Assembly (NCBI GenBank): GCA_050699955.1
Contig: JBOHGD010000005.1
Coordinates: 73,222 to 137,221 of the forward strand
Direction: 5' to 3'
Length of the DNA stretch: 64,000 nt
Source: GCA-003244245 sp050699955
GTDB taxonomy: Bacteria > Actinomycetota > Actinomycetes > Mycobacteriales > Pseudonocardiaceae
The position numbers were made by a program, and so were the translations under genes. Below are positions 18,066-27,687 of this stretch, in pieces. Each line of letters begins with the position of its first letter. The first letter of the stretch is position 1. The notes beneath the pieces are model-generated. The model was not told the origin of the DNA, made no database searches, and was given only the letters and a program-made list of their open reading frames with translations.

Positions 18066-18238
18066 CAGAGGAACTTGACTGCGCTGCGGAACTCGGTGCC
18101 CAGCCGGCCCTGCAGGCTGATGTGCAGGAAGCCGAGATGCTCAAGCTCGCGGGCGCGGCGCAGTGGCCCTACGTCGGCGACCAGGCGGGTACCGATTCCG
18201 CGACCCATCCTGCCCGCGCCGATGATGGTCACCGTCAT
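18062..18238 (-). pseudogene. F420-type NADP reductase remnant with internal deletion
   Basis: This 58-codon frame joins the very N-terminus of an NADPH:F420-type reductase or NAD-binding protein (MTVTIIGAGRMGRGIGTRLV, the Rossmann beta-alpha unit) to a C-terminal piece (DVGPLRRARELEHLGFLHI, ending GTEFRSAVKFLW). Complete family members have roughly 200 residues, so about 150 central residues appear to be lost by an in-frame deletion. It keeps a good ribosome site (GGGGACGAG) and a GTGA overlap with DUF5996, so its residual role may be only to start translation of the operon. Confidence 0.75.
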
Positions 18239-18413
18239 CTCGTCCCCCGATCTGTAGTGCCTTGTCCGAAGGGTGCCCGAATCCGGCCGGGCCAACAACA
18301 GCTCCACCCGATGGTCGCAAGGCCCCGGTGGGCGGGCTCACCTGACGATCGGACACACCGCACGCGCGGCTGGGTCGTTCTTGAGTCGAGACGGGACGGC
18401 GGAAGGGTTGAGC

Positions 18414-19640
18414 GTGGCAGGAACAGGTGGGTCCAGTGATCGGCGGCGGCAGTCGCCAAGGTACCTGCTGGCATGGGTGCTGACAGTGGTCGCGGTGCTC
18501 GCTCCGGGCACCACGGTCGCGTCCCCCCCAGCGGTCCACGGTCACGTGTCGGTGCGGCGGGCCGCGTCGGTGCTACCGGTGCTGCCGGTCGTGTCGGCTC
18601 AGGTCGTGACGCAACCGAGCGACGGAGCCACCGGCGTGAGCCCGACCTCCCCGGTGCAGGTGTCGGTCACCGACGGCGTGCTCGACGCGGTGGCGCTGAC
18701 CAATCCGGAGGGCCGGGCGGTGGCCGGGCAGCTCTCGCCGGACAAGACGAGCTGGACGACCACGGAGCCACTGGGCTACGCCAAGACCTACACCTGGTCG
18801 GGTACCGCCACCGGGCTCGACCGCCAGCCCCGCGCGATCACCGGCTCGTTCCAGACGGTCCGGCCCGAGCGCCTGGTCAGCGGGCAGCTCAACGTCGCCG
18901 ACAACGGCACCTACGGCGTCGCGATGCCGATCGCGCTGACCTTCAGCTCCCCGGTCAGCGACAAGGCCGCCGTGCAGAAGGCCCTGTCGGTGCACACCTC
19001 GGTGCCCACCGAGGGGTCCTGGGCGTGGTTGGACGACACCACGGTGCACTGGCGGCCCAAGACCTACTTCGCCCCCGGCACCCAGGTCAGCGTGACCGCG
19101 AAGCTCTACGGGCTGGCCATGGGCGACGGCTCCTTCGGCAGCGGGGACCTCGCCTCCACCTTCACCATCGGCCGGTCCTACGTGTTGCGCGGCGATACCC
19201 GCACGCACCGGTTGATCGCCTACGTCAACGGAGTCCAGGTCGCCGACTATCCGGCCAGCTACGGCCTGGACTCCGACCCGGGCCGCGCGACCCACAGTGG
19301 TATCCACGTGACGATGCAGAAGTACTCGGTGTTCTACATGAGCAATCCGAAGTACCATTACTATAATGTCGAAGCCCGGTGGGCGGTGCGAATCTCCGAC
19401 GACGGTGAGTTCGTCCATTCGGCGCCCTGGTCGGTGAAGCAGCAGGGCAAGACCAACGTCTCCCATGGTTGCGTCAACCTCTCCCCCGCCAACGCGAAAG
19501 CGGTCTTCGACGCGGTCTTGCCCGGGGACCCCGTCGAGATCATCGGCTCCTCCCAGCAGCTGGGGCCCTCGGACGGCGACTACTACGACTGGACCGTTCC
19601 CTGGGAGACGTGGACCGCCAAGTCCGCGCTCCCCAGCTAG
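18414..19640 (+). CDS. L,D-transpeptidase with Ig-like domains
   Basis: The 408-residue secreted or lipid-anchored enzyme makes 3-3 peptidoglycan crosslinks. After a basic N-terminus (SDRRRQSPR) comes a signal segment (YLLAWVLTVVAVLAPGTTVA), two Ig-like domains as in mycobacterial LdtB (about 60-280), and a YkuD catalytic domain with HSGIHV and SHGCVNLS; the nucleophile is C353. The C-terminal DYYDWTVPWETW tail is typical of actinobacterial Ldt enzymes. GTG 18414 is used because GGAAGGG lies seven bases upstream and a signal peptide follows. It is a single-gene unit. Confidence 0.93.
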   Translation: MAGTGGSSDRRRQSPRYLLAWVLTVVAVLAPGTTVASPPAVHGHVSVRRAASVLPVLPVVSAQVVTQPSDGATGVSPTSPVQVSVTDGVLDAVALTNPEGRAVAGQLSPDKTSWTTTEPLGYAKTYTWSGTATGLDRQPRAITGSFQTVRPERLVSGQLNVADNGTYGVAMPIALTFSSPVSDKAAVQKALSVHTSVPTEGSWAWLDDTTVHWRPKTYFAPGTQVSVTAKLYGLAMGDGSFGSGDLASTFTIGRSYVLRGDTRTHRLIAYVNGVQVADYPASYGLDSDPGRATHSGIHVTMQKYSVFYMSNPKYHYYNVEARWAVRISDDGEFVHSAPWSVKQQGKTNVSHGCVNLSPANAKAVFDAVLPGDPVEIIGSSQQLGPSDGDYYDWTVPWETWTAKSALPS

Positions 19641-19778
19641 TCAGCGCACCGTCGCGGTCGACGTGCCATCGCCCGCTGATCTGCATGGGCGCATAGTAAG
19701 GGTCTGGAGCCGACGACGGTCCACGGCGGACCTCGTGGCGGGCGGCCCCACGCGCTGGTGTACTGGGAGGAGAATGAC

Positions 19779-20909
19779 GTGCGGGTGTTGTTCACGACCT
19801 CACCTGGGTTAGGCCATGTGTTGCCGACGGTGCCGACAGCACAGGCGTTTCAGGCTGCCGGTCATGAGGTGCTCTATGCGCTGGGGGGTCACGTCGCGAT
19901 GGCCGCGGCGGCTGGTATGGCCGTGGTCGACACGGCCCCCGGTGTGGATTTCCACCAGATTTTCAGGTCATTCTTCGAACATCATCAGCAAGCAACTTCC
20001 GGCGCTGGAGATGAATCTCGCGCCCGATGGGCCGCACAATTATTCGCACGAGTTTCGGACATGACCGTTGACGCCGCAGTCGCGGTGGCAACCGAGTGGA
20101 AACCGGACGTGGTAGTGCACACTCCCCTTCAGGGAGCGGGCCGGTTGGTCGCCTCTCACTGTGGCGTCCCCGCCGTGGAGCACGGTATTGGTTTCGGTTC
20201 GACCAACGTATTCGCTGGACTCTTACGCGACGAGATGCGAGAGTCTTACGACAAGTACCGCATAACCGAGGAACCACCGGCCACGGCGGCTCTGGAGGTG
20301 GCTCCGGCGAGTATGACCGCCACCGAGCCGCGGCTCGGCTGGCCAATGCGATATGTGCCCTACAACGGTGGTGGTGTGCTCCCTGATTGGCTGCTCCCGC
20401 AACCGGCCCGGCCCAGAATCGCCGTCACACTCGGCACCGTGCTGCCCGCCATGGGTGGGCTCGGCGGGCTTTCGGCACTGCTGGACGCCGCGGCCACGAT
20501 CGACGCGGAGTTCGTCCTCGCGCTGGGCGAGGCCGACATCGCCAGCCTGCCCACCCCACCGGGCAACGTCCGCCTGTGCCTCGAATGGATCCCGCTGCGC
20601 TGGCTACTGCGCACGTGTGCCGGCGCGGTACACCACGGCGGCGCAGGCACCACACTCACCACATTGGACGCAGGCATCCCGCAGCTGGTCCTGCCGCATG
20701 GCGCTGATCAGTACATCAATGCCGGGGCTGTCCAGGCACGCGGTGTCGGTCATATCACCAGCCCGGCTTCGATCGGTCCCAGCGATCTCGAACGGCTCCT
20801 GACCGAGACCACAACCCGAACAGCGGCAGCGCAGGTGCGATCCGAGATGGCGGCCACACCCGCCCCCGCTGAGCTGATCTCACGGATCGCCAAGCTCGTG
20901 GACGGCTGA
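19779..20909 (+). CDS. Glycosyltransferase of the GT1 / macrolide-type family
   Basis: The 376-residue GT-B enzyme has the N-terminal motif VLFTTSPGLGHVLPTVPTAQ typical of antibiotic glycosyltransferases, and the C-terminal donor-binding region with RIAVTLGTVLP, EWIPLRWLL, and VHHGGAGTT followed by GIPQLVLPHGADQYINA. These motifs bind a nucleotide-activated sugar. No polyketide or peptide synthase lies nearby, so the acceptor is unknown; it could act in xenobiotic macrolide inactivation or in distant biosynthesis. GTG 19779 follows GGAGGAG by six bases; an in-frame upstream GTG is less likely. It is about 170 bp before the CHAT gene and probably not part of that locus. Confidence 0.88.
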   Translation: MRVLFTTSPGLGHVLPTVPTAQAFQAAGHEVLYALGGHVAMAAAAGMAVVDTAPGVDFHQIFRSFFEHHQQATSGAGDESRARWAAQLFARVSDMTVDAAVAVATEWKPDVVVHTPLQGAGRLVASHCGVPAVEHGIGFGSTNVFAGLLRDEMRESYDKYRITEEPPATAALEVAPASMTATEPRLGWPMRYVPYNGGGVLPDWLLPQPARPRIAVTLGTVLPAMGGLGGLSALLDAAATIDAEFVLALGEADIASLPTPPGNVRLCLEWIPLRWLLRTCAGAVHHGGAGTTLTTLDAGIPQLVLPHGADQYINAGAVQARGVGHITSPASIGPSDLERLLTETTTRTAAAQVRSEMAATPAPAELISRIAKLVDG

Positions 20910-20959
20910 GCGCGTCCCCGATCAGGTCGCACCGGGTGACACCCCTGTCGTTGCGCACA

Positions 20960-20973
20960 GACAGCTTGCTGTC
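20960..20973. promoter_or_regulatory. Inverted repeat upstream of the CHAT operon
   Basis: GACAGC-TT-GCTGTC is a perfect 6-bp inverted repeat about 110 bases before the first gene of the right-going operon. It may be an operator; the XRE and LuxR regulators at 43-45 kb are candidates to bind it. This rests on symmetry and position only. Confidence 0.35.
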
Positions 20974-21080
20974 ATCGACACCTTTCTGCCAGTCCCGGAC
21001 GCGGTGTCCGAGCTAGAGTCCGCGAACACGCTCAGTTCACTCCGACCAGCACCGGGGGTGCGCTCACTGGGGGCAGCTCG

Positions 21081-24000
21081 ATGACCATGGGTGACTTCGA
21101 CAACCCGCCGACGATCGAAGACGCCATCGCGGCATTCCGTCGCCAGGTCGCCGCAGCACCCCGGGACATCGATGCGCTCGTCGAACTCGCCGAAGCACTG
21201 GCCCAGCAGATCGATGCCGACGAGTCACGCACCCCGGCGGCCGCCGACGCAGACGAACCCATCGAGCTACTGCGCACCGCTGCCGAACTTGCCGCCGATG
21301 AGCCTCCGCAGATAAGGGCGATGATTCTGGTCGACCTCGGGCAGGCGTTGGCCTGGCGTTTCGATGCCCTGCTCGGCGAACGAACGGCTCAAGAGGAGCA
21401 GCTCCGCGAGCAGTTGGAGGACGCGATCAGCTGCCTTCGGCGAGCCTTCGACTGCGCGGCCGAAGCAGGCGTGCTCGACGGGTTCATCAACGTCGAGCTC
21501 GAGGCCGTTCTGGAGTTGGTCGATCTGCTGCGGCTTCGTTTCCACGGGCTCGGCGAACTCGACGATCTGTCCGCCGCGATCGGGTACGGACAGCAGATCC
21601 TCGGCGTTCTCGCCGTGGACCACGATGACCGGCCCGACGTACTCTACCGGCTCGGCCTCGCCTATTCGGACCGCCACGACCAGCACACCGAGACCGCCCT
21701 GGATGACCAGGACAAGGCGATCGGCTGTCTGCGGGAGGTGCGCGGGCTGATCGGCGACGATCATCCAGGACGCCCGGAACTGGCCGCCAGACTCGGCTGC
21801 CTGCTCGGGTACCGCGTCCTGGCCTCTCCGGCAGCGTCATCCGGCGACGACGACGCGGAGGCCATCGACGAGCTCATCCTCGCCCGGGACGCGCTGACCC
21901 CGGACGCGGACCCGGCGATCTCCTGGCAGGTCCGATTCGGGCTTGCCATGGTGCGTGCATTCCGTTACCTCAACCGAGGCGGCGACGCGCAGGACGGCGA
22001 CCTGGCCGTCGCCGAGCTGAGCGCACTGGTCGATCACCCGGACATCACTGCGGCGCAGGCCGACAGCCTGCACCTGACCCTGGCCCTGCTCGAGTTGGGG
22101 CGCGTCCTGCCCGCCGATGTCCGCACCGGCTCGGGCCTGACCGCGGACCGGCTCGCGGGGCTGCGCGGAACTCACCAAGACCATGGCCGAGTCGCCCAGG
22201 TGGTTCAACACCATCTCGGCGCGATATCCGAGCGCACGGCGGCCGATCCGCAGTTCTGCACGCTGGTGCGGGGGCTGAGGATCGCGACGATTCCGCATGG
22301 TGACGGGGAGAACATCCCGGTTGCCGAGCTGGAAAATGCGCTGGCCTGGTTCAAAGACATGATTCCGGAGTTGGACGAGGATCATCCGCTGCGCGCCGTG
22401 ACTCAAGACCTGCTGGCTGGCATGGTGGGTATGCTTGGTACCGCGTCAGAGTCGGCGGAGGAGAGCTCGGTTCTGATTGCCAGGATGGAGCGGATTCTGG
22501 CAGAACTGCCGGAAGACCACCCCGATCGGGCCCGCGCATTGACTCAGGCCAGCCTGTCCCTGTTCCGCGGCATGGTTGTGAACAGATCAGCGGTTCCCTT
22601 CGAGCGTGTCCGGGACATGCTGACGAAGGCAATCGACCAGGACAGATCCAATGGTGTCCACTATTCGGTGAACGATTTCCTGCTCGGCATGATAGAAGGA
22701 CTACAGGGGTTCGTCGAACACGACATCGACCGGCTCAATGCCGGAACCGGCCTGCTGAGGGAGACGATCGAACTCGTACCCGAGAACCATGTGCTCCGCA
22801 GCCTGGCCGGTCCTTGCCTAGGGATACTGCTGTGCGCCCGTGCCTTGCTGGGCGGCGAGCTGGAGAACTTCGACGCAGCCGAGTTCTACAGCGCGAACGC
22901 GGGGCTCGCACTGTCCGACGACGAGCCGAAATGGGCCGGGCTACGCCACACGATGCGGGTGATGGGCGATTACGGGACCACCGCGGCCCGAATCGCGCGC
23001 CGCAGGCACAACGTCGACATCTCGCTGCTCGACGAGATGACCGAGATGACCACCAGCTTCACCGCGCAGCTGCCCGGCGACCACATTCTGCACCAGACTC
23101 TGTCCTCGAGTAGCGCCGTGGCGCGGCTGGCGCGAAACACCTACGGCCTGATGGCAGACCGGCACTTCGATGTCCGAACGGTGGATCGCGAAGCATTGAA
23201 GGCCGACGTCGATGCGGTCGTGGCCGCGTCGACGCACGCCTCGGAAGGACGTTTCGACCACGCTATCGACACCACCGTCGCCGCCCACGCACTGATCGGG
23301 CATGGACTTCTCACCAGGGATCTGGACTCGTTCGATCGCGGTATCAGCATGGTGGGCAAGGTATTCGCGGACCCCGACCTCTATCCGAGCGAACGGCTGA
23401 GTGCGCTCGGTTGTCTGAGCTTCGGCCTCTGGATGAGGTACTACAACTTCCGCAGGCGTCGAGACCTCGACAACGCCATCGACCGGTTGGAGCAGGCCGA
23501 ACTCCTGATCAGCCAGAGCCCTCCCGACGGCGCAGCGGCCGCGCCGATCTTTCACCTGCTCGGCACCTGTTATCACGAACGGGCCGACCCGCATCGCCGG
23601 GACCGCGAACGCGCGGTCGGAGCCGGTCTGCAGGCGCTGCGCGAACGCGCCAACGATGTGCTGCTGCAGACCAACTCCGAACGAGCGCTGGACACCGCCA
23701 TCGCCGCCAGCGGTGAGGCCGTTGACGTCGCCCGCTGGAGCCTCGCAGCGGGCAACGGCGAGAGTGCCGTGCAAGCCCTGGAACTCGGCCGGGCGATGGT
23801 GCTGCATTTCTCCACCATCGACGCGGGAATCCCGACGTTGTTGCGTGAGGACGGGTACCTTGATCTTGCCGCCGAATGGGAGGCCGAGTCAGGCCGGACA
23901 TCGGGCCCCGCTCTACTGCCGTGGAATCTCGGCCCTGCTGCACAGGGCCAGGACCAACGCATTCGCGCAGCCACGGAGATGCTGGCGAACCCGAGCCAGC

Positions 24001-25262
24001 TAGCCGTCCCGGGCGATCTGCGCCGTCGCGTGCTGGAGGCCGTCGAAGGCACCGGCACCTATGCCCGGCTGCTGGACCCGCCGTCGGTCGGCGATATCAG
24101 CGTCGCCCTGGTTGCGACGGCGTCCAGCGCCCTGGTCTATCTGCTGCCCGCCGACCGTCTCCAACCGGGTCTCGCCGTGGTCATCCACCCGGATGGCACG
24201 GTGCAGCCACGGGAACTTCCTGGCTTGCGCAGCGACGCAGGCACCGTGTTCGACACGTTCAGCCAGGCGCAGCGCGCTCTGCAGGCCGCTGAGCCGAGGT
24301 CCGCCGAGGAGGCGAAAGCCCGCAGGCACTGGGAGTCGCAGTTGAACGATGTCTGTGACTGGGCCTGGACCTGCGCCATGGCCGAGGTGCTGTCCGCGCT
24401 CGGTCTCCCCGATGCCGGGCATCCGGCCCGGCTGGTCCTGGTCCCGGTCGGCGAGCTGGGCACAGTGCCGTGGCACGCCGCCCGGCGCAGCGTGCCGGGC
24501 GGCGAACTGCGCCATGCCTGCCAGGACGCGATGATCACCTACGCTTCCTCGGCTCGCCAGTTCGTCGACACCTCCCGGCGCCGTTCGCTGCCGTGGACCA
24601 GCACACCCGCGGTCGTGCGGGTGAGCGGCGGACTGTTCTTCGCTTCCGAGGAGACCGAGGAGATCCACCGGCACTTCTATCCGGAGGGGATCTACCTGGG
24701 CGCGCGGCGGAGCAGCGGCAGCCGGGCGACGAGAACTCGCGTCCGGGGCTTGTTACCGAGCAAACACCAGCCAGGCGCATCGCTGTTGCATCTGGGTTGC
24801 CATGCCTTCCTCGCCAACCCCCCCATCGACTCCTTCCTGAAGCTGGCAGGCGACTCGACGCTGTATGTCCGGGACATCCTGGAGCAGGCCAGGGACCGGC
24901 CGGGGGATGCCGCAGGCGGCCTGGTCATCCTGGCCGCCTGCGCCAGTGATCTGACCGGAGGCGCGTACGACGAGGCCCTGACGCTGGCTACCGCATTCCT
25001 CGCCGCGGGAAGTGTCGGTGTGGTGGGTGCCAAGTGGGCCGTCGACGACAGCCCCACAGCGCTGTTCATGGTGATGTTCCATCACTACCTGAACAGCGGC
25101 TACAACGATCCGGCGACGGCACTGCGCGCGGTGCAACGGTGGATGCTCGACACCCGACGCAAGTTACCGGAGAGGATCAGCCGTCGACTCGCCGATGCCC
25201 TGACCCAGACCGACCTGACCAAGACCGCGAACTGGGCCGCGTTCACCTACCAGGGCCGATGA
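21081..25262 (+). CDS. CHAT-domain (caspase-like) protease with long TPR-type region
   Basis: The 1393-residue protein has some 1000 residues of alpha-helical, TPR-like repeats, the first of which resembles IEDAIAAFRRQVAAAPRDIDALVELAEALAQQ in rhythm, followed by a C-terminal CHAT domain (about 1110-1393). The catalytic pair is visible: H1241 in LLHLGCHAFL and C1287 in VILAACASDLTGG. CHAT proteins are clan CD peptidases related to caspases and separase; in bacteria several act as effectors or signal processors in immunity, controlled by their repeat region. The gene is the first of an operon (CHAT, Hsp70, MbcA-like, RES). ATG 21081 follows GGGGGCAG. Its target is not predictable. Confidence 0.88.
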   Translation: MTMGDFDNPPTIEDAIAAFRRQVAAAPRDIDALVELAEALAQQIDADESRTPAAADADEPIELLRTAAELAADEPPQIRAMILVDLGQALAWRFDALLGERTAQEEQLREQLEDAISCLRRAFDCAAEAGVLDGFINVELEAVLELVDLLRLRFHGLGELDDLSAAIGYGQQILGVLAVDHDDRPDVLYRLGLAYSDRHDQHTETALDDQDKAIGCLREVRGLIGDDHPGRPELAARLGCLLGYRVLASPAASSGDDDAEAIDELILARDALTPDADPAISWQVRFGLAMVRAFRYLNRGGDAQDGDLAVAELSALVDHPDITAAQADSLHLTLALLELGRVLPADVRTGSGLTADRLAGLRGTHQDHGRVAQVVQHHLGAISERTAADPQFCTLVRGLRIATIPHGDGENIPVAELENALAWFKDMIPELDEDHPLRAVTQDLLAGMVGMLGTASESAEESSVLIARMERILAELPEDHPDRARALTQASLSLFRGMVVNRSAVPFERVRDMLTKAIDQDRSNGVHYSVNDFLLGMIEGLQGFVEHDIDRLNAGTGLLRETIELVPENHVLRSLAGPCLGILLCARALLGGELENFDAAEFYSANAGLALSDDEPKWAGLRHTMRVMGDYGTTAARIARRRHNVDISLLDEMTEMTTSFTAQLPGDHILHQTLSSSSAVARLARNTYGLMADRHFDVRTVDREALKADVDAVVAASTHASEGRFDHAIDTTVAAHALIGHGLLTRDLDSFDRGISMVGKVFADPDLYPSERLSALGCLSFGLWMRYYNFRRRRDLDNAIDRLEQAELLISQSPPDGAAAAPIFHLLGTCYHERADPHRRDRERAVGAGLQALRERANDVLLQTNSERALDTAIAASGEAVDVARWSLAAGNGESAVQALELGRAMVLHFSTIDAGIPTLLREDGYLDLAAEWEAESGRTSGPALLPWNLGPAAQGQDQRIRAATEMLANPSQLAVPGDLRRRVLEAVEGTGTYARLLDPPSVGDISVALVATASSALVYLLPADRLQPGLAVVIHPDGTVQPRELPGLRSDAGTVFDTFSQAQRALQAAEPRSAEEAKARRHWESQLNDVCDWAWTCAMAEVLSALGLPDAGHPARLVLVPVGELGTVPWHAARRSVPGGELRHACQDAMITYASSARQFVDTSRRRSLPWTSTPAVVRVSGGLFFASEETEEIHRHFYPEGIYLGARRSSGSRATRTRVRGLLPSKHQPGASLLHLGCHAFLANPPIDSFLKLAGDSTLYVRDILEQARDRPGDAAGGLVILAACASDLTGGAYDEALTLATAFLAAGSVGVVGAKWAVDDSPTALFMVMFHHYLNSGYNDPATALRAVQRWMLDTRRKLPERISRRLADALTQTDLTKTANWAAFTYQGR

Positions 25263-25287
25263 CCTGCACGGCAGAAAGGCTGCAGCA

Positions 25288-26973
25288 ATGCCACCGCACA
25301 CCTCCCCGAAGGAGGAGCCGACCACACCGTTCGGCATCGACCTCGGCACGACCCACTCCTGCATCGCCTACCTGGACGCGGTGTCGGGCCGGCCGGTGGT
25401 GGTGCCGAGTGCGATCGGCGAGGACACCACCCCGTCGGTGGTCTATTTCGAAGGCCGGGACCAGGCCATTGTGGGCAACGCGGCCAAGCGCTCGGCCGTG
25501 CTCGCCCCGCATCTGATCGCTCAGCTGATCAAGCGCGAGATGGGCCGACGAGACGTCGTCGCGGAATACCACGGGCAGAAGTACCCGCCCGAGAAGATCT
25601 CGGCATTGATCCTGCGCGAACTGGTCAGGGCGACCGAGGAGCACACCAAGCTGGCAGTGCGGGAGGTGGTGATCACGGTGCCCGCCTACTTCGGCATCGC
25701 CGAGCGAGAGGCCACCCGCAAGGCGGGCGAGATCGCCGGGCTCACGGTGCTCGATGTGCTCGCCGAGCCAGTGGCCGCCGCGTTGCACTACCAGGCGCTG
25801 CACACCCAAGACCCGCGCGCCGACCAAGGAACCCGGCACCTGCTGGTCTGCGACCTCGGTGGTGGCACGTTCGACACCACCGTGATCCGCGTCGATGGGG
25901 ACGACGTCCGCGTCATCTGCACCGACGGCGATCCCCGGCTTGGCGGCGCGGACTGGGATGAGCGGATCCGCGAACATCTGATCGCTGGTTTCACCGCGCA
26001 GCATCCCCGGCTCGATCCGACCGCGGACGAGGACTTCATCCAGGGGCTCGGCGGGACCGCCGAGCAGCTCAAGAAGGACTTGAGCCGAGCCGAGTCCCGC
26101 CGCACCGATCTGCGGTTCGCCGGTGCGGTGGCCCGGCTGGAACTGACCAGGCAGACCCTGGAGGAGCTGACCGCCGATCTACTCGACCGGGTGGTCGCGA
26201 TCACCGAACGGACGATCACCTTCGCCCGGCGCAAGGGAGTGACCAGGTTCGACGACGTGGTGCTGGTCGGCGGTATGACGAAGATGCCCGCGGTGGCACG
26301 ACTGCTGGCCGAGCGGCTCGGGCTCGAGGCCCGGCTGCACGAGCCCGATCTCGCCGTGGCCAAGGGAGCCGCGTTGTTCGCACGGATCTGGCAGACCAGA
26401 CAGGCCGTGCTGGCAGCGAGCGGCGGGATCTCGCGGACGGCCGCCGAGAACGCCGCCGACCATCTCGGCATGAGTGTCGAACAGGTGGAGGCGATGGCGG
26501 CGAAGAAGGTGACCACTGTGGTGCCCAGAGCGTTCGGCATCAAGGTGACCGACCCGCGGGACCCGCTATTCCGGACCGATCCGCTCGCCGCTCGGCAGAT
26601 GATTGCGCACCTGCTCAGGGCCAACACCCCGCTGCCCGCCGATACCGGGCCGTACCCGTTCGCGATCGGCTTCGAGAACCAGCGGATGGTGGAAATCGAG
26701 GTATGGGAGCAGCAGGGTGCGGCGGAGTCCGACGAGCTGAGCCACAACACAATGATCGGAAAAGGCATGATGACGGGACTGCCGCCCCGCCGGCCAGCCG
26801 GTTCCCCGTTCGAGGTCACCTTCTTCATGTCCGAAACCGGCACCTTGACCGTGTACGCGAGCGAACCGGACTCCGGTGTCGAGTTGACCTTCGACCTGCA
26901 GATCGGCGGGATGGACCGGGCCGCCGTCGACGCCGCCCGAACCAGCATCGCCAAGCACGAGGTGACCGGATGA
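25288..26973 (+). CDS. Hsp70-like ATPase, copy 1
   Basis: The 561-residue protein has a full Hsp70 nucleotide-binding domain: FGIDLGTTHSCIAY, VVITVPAYFG, LLVCDLGGGTFDTTVIR and VVLVGGMTKMPAV. A substrate-binding beta domain follows from about 390 (PRAFGIKVTD, LPPRRPAGSPFEVTF), but the helical lid is much shorter than in housekeeping DnaK (about 610-630 residues). It begins 25 bp after the CHAT gene. Two other Hsp70-like proteins lie in the same locus, and no J-domain protein is seen, so this is not a general chaperone locus. A likely role is nucleotide-controlled holding or release of a partner such as CHAT or RES, which is inference. Confidence 0.92.
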   Translation: MPPHTSPKEEPTTPFGIDLGTTHSCIAYLDAVSGRPVVVPSAIGEDTTPSVVYFEGRDQAIVGNAAKRSAVLAPHLIAQLIKREMGRRDVVAEYHGQKYPPEKISALILRELVRATEEHTKLAVREVVITVPAYFGIAEREATRKAGEIAGLTVLDVLAEPVAAALHYQALHTQDPRADQGTRHLLVCDLGGGTFDTTVIRVDGDDVRVICTDGDPRLGGADWDERIREHLIAGFTAQHPRLDPTADEDFIQGLGGTAEQLKKDLSRAESRRTDLRFAGAVARLELTRQTLEELTADLLDRVVAITERTITFARRKGVTRFDDVVLVGGMTKMPAVARLLAERLGLEARLHEPDLAVAKGAALFARIWQTRQAVLAASGGISRTAAENAADHLGMSVEQVEAMAAKKVTTVVPRAFGIKVTDPRDPLFRTDPLAARQMIAHLLRANTPLPADTGPYPFAIGFENQRMVEIEVWEQQGAAESDELSHNTMIGKGMMTGLPPRRPAGSPFEVTFFMSETGTLTVYASEPDSGVELTFDLQIGGMDRAAVDAARTSIAKHEVTG

Positions 26974-27006
26974 TCGACAGAGCCGGCTGGGTGGCTGGAG
27001 GCTGAG

Positions 27007-27687
27007 ATGGGTCTGTACCAAGCCGTCGAAACGCTCGCCGAGGACTGGGAAGCCATTAGGGCGGATCTTGATACGGACACGTTCGCCGAACTCGTGGCAC
27101 TGGTCACCCAGTTCGTCACCGAATCGGTCCCCGAGTTCGCTGACGAGATCGCCGAGCAGATCGCCGGGCTGCTCAGCGACTCACTGCCGGTGCAACATCC
27201 CTTCCGTCGCGCACTCGGCCGACAGGAGAACCGCTGGTCCACGGGTGCGGCCCGCAGCGCAGGAGAGCTGACGTCCTGGCTGAGGTCTTCCGAAGTGCTC
27301 CGCAAGCGGGTGATTCCGGACGATCGGTTGCCCACCATGGAGGAAATAATGCGGGGCGCCACCGAGTGGTTGCTGGCCGAGGATGCGTTCAGCGAAAAGG
27401 AGATCCGCAAACGCGGCCAGGACCCGGAAGACCCGGACCTGATCCGGCTCGACCGCGAGGACGGGAGGCGGCAGTGGCCTGCCTTTCAGTTCGACCGCTC
27501 CGGGCAGCCTCTGACGCTGATCCGGACCGTGAATCGGATCCTCGACGTAGCGGACGACCCGTGGGGTGGCGCGGACTGGTGGCTGGGCGACAATGCCTGG
27601 CTGCGGGGAGTTCCCGCGAAGCTAATCGGCCGGATCGACGACCAGGACCTGATCGACGCAGCGCTCGGCGAACGGGCGGAGAGCTGA
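27007..27687 (+). CDS. MbcA/Xre-type antitoxin-like partner of RES protein
   Basis: The 226-residue protein has an alpha-helical N-terminus (about 1-80, acidic) and a C-terminal segment, RTVNRILDVADDPWGGADWW then LGDNAWLRGVPAKLIGR, that follows the pattern of the MbcA/ParS/Xre toxin-binding domain (D-P-x-x-A-x-x-W, P/D-N-x-x-L-x-G-x-P). It is placed directly before a RES-domain gene, whose ATG abuts its TGA, the usual antitoxin-then-toxin order. I therefore read it as the inhibitor of the RES protein. The domain call is by pattern and context; a classic DNA-binding Xre helix-turn-helix is not evident in the N-terminus. Confidence 0.7.
   Translation: MGLYQAVETLAEDWEAIRADLDTDTFAELVALVTQFVTESVPEFADEIAEQIAGLLSDSLPVQHPFRRALGRQENRWSTGAARSAGELTSWLRSSEVLRKRVIPDDRLPTMEEIMRGATEWLLAEDAFSEKEIRKRGQDPEDPDLIRLDREDGRRQWPAFQFDRSGQPLTLIRTVNRILDVADDPWGGADWWLGDNAWLRGVPAKLIGRIDDQDLIDAALGERAES

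Noticed and set aside
25788..27410. A minus-strand open frame of 540 codons opposite the Hsp70 gene
   Set aside because: Its Ser/Ala/Arg-rich product without domains mirrors the codon bias of the real Hsp70 gene on the other strand.
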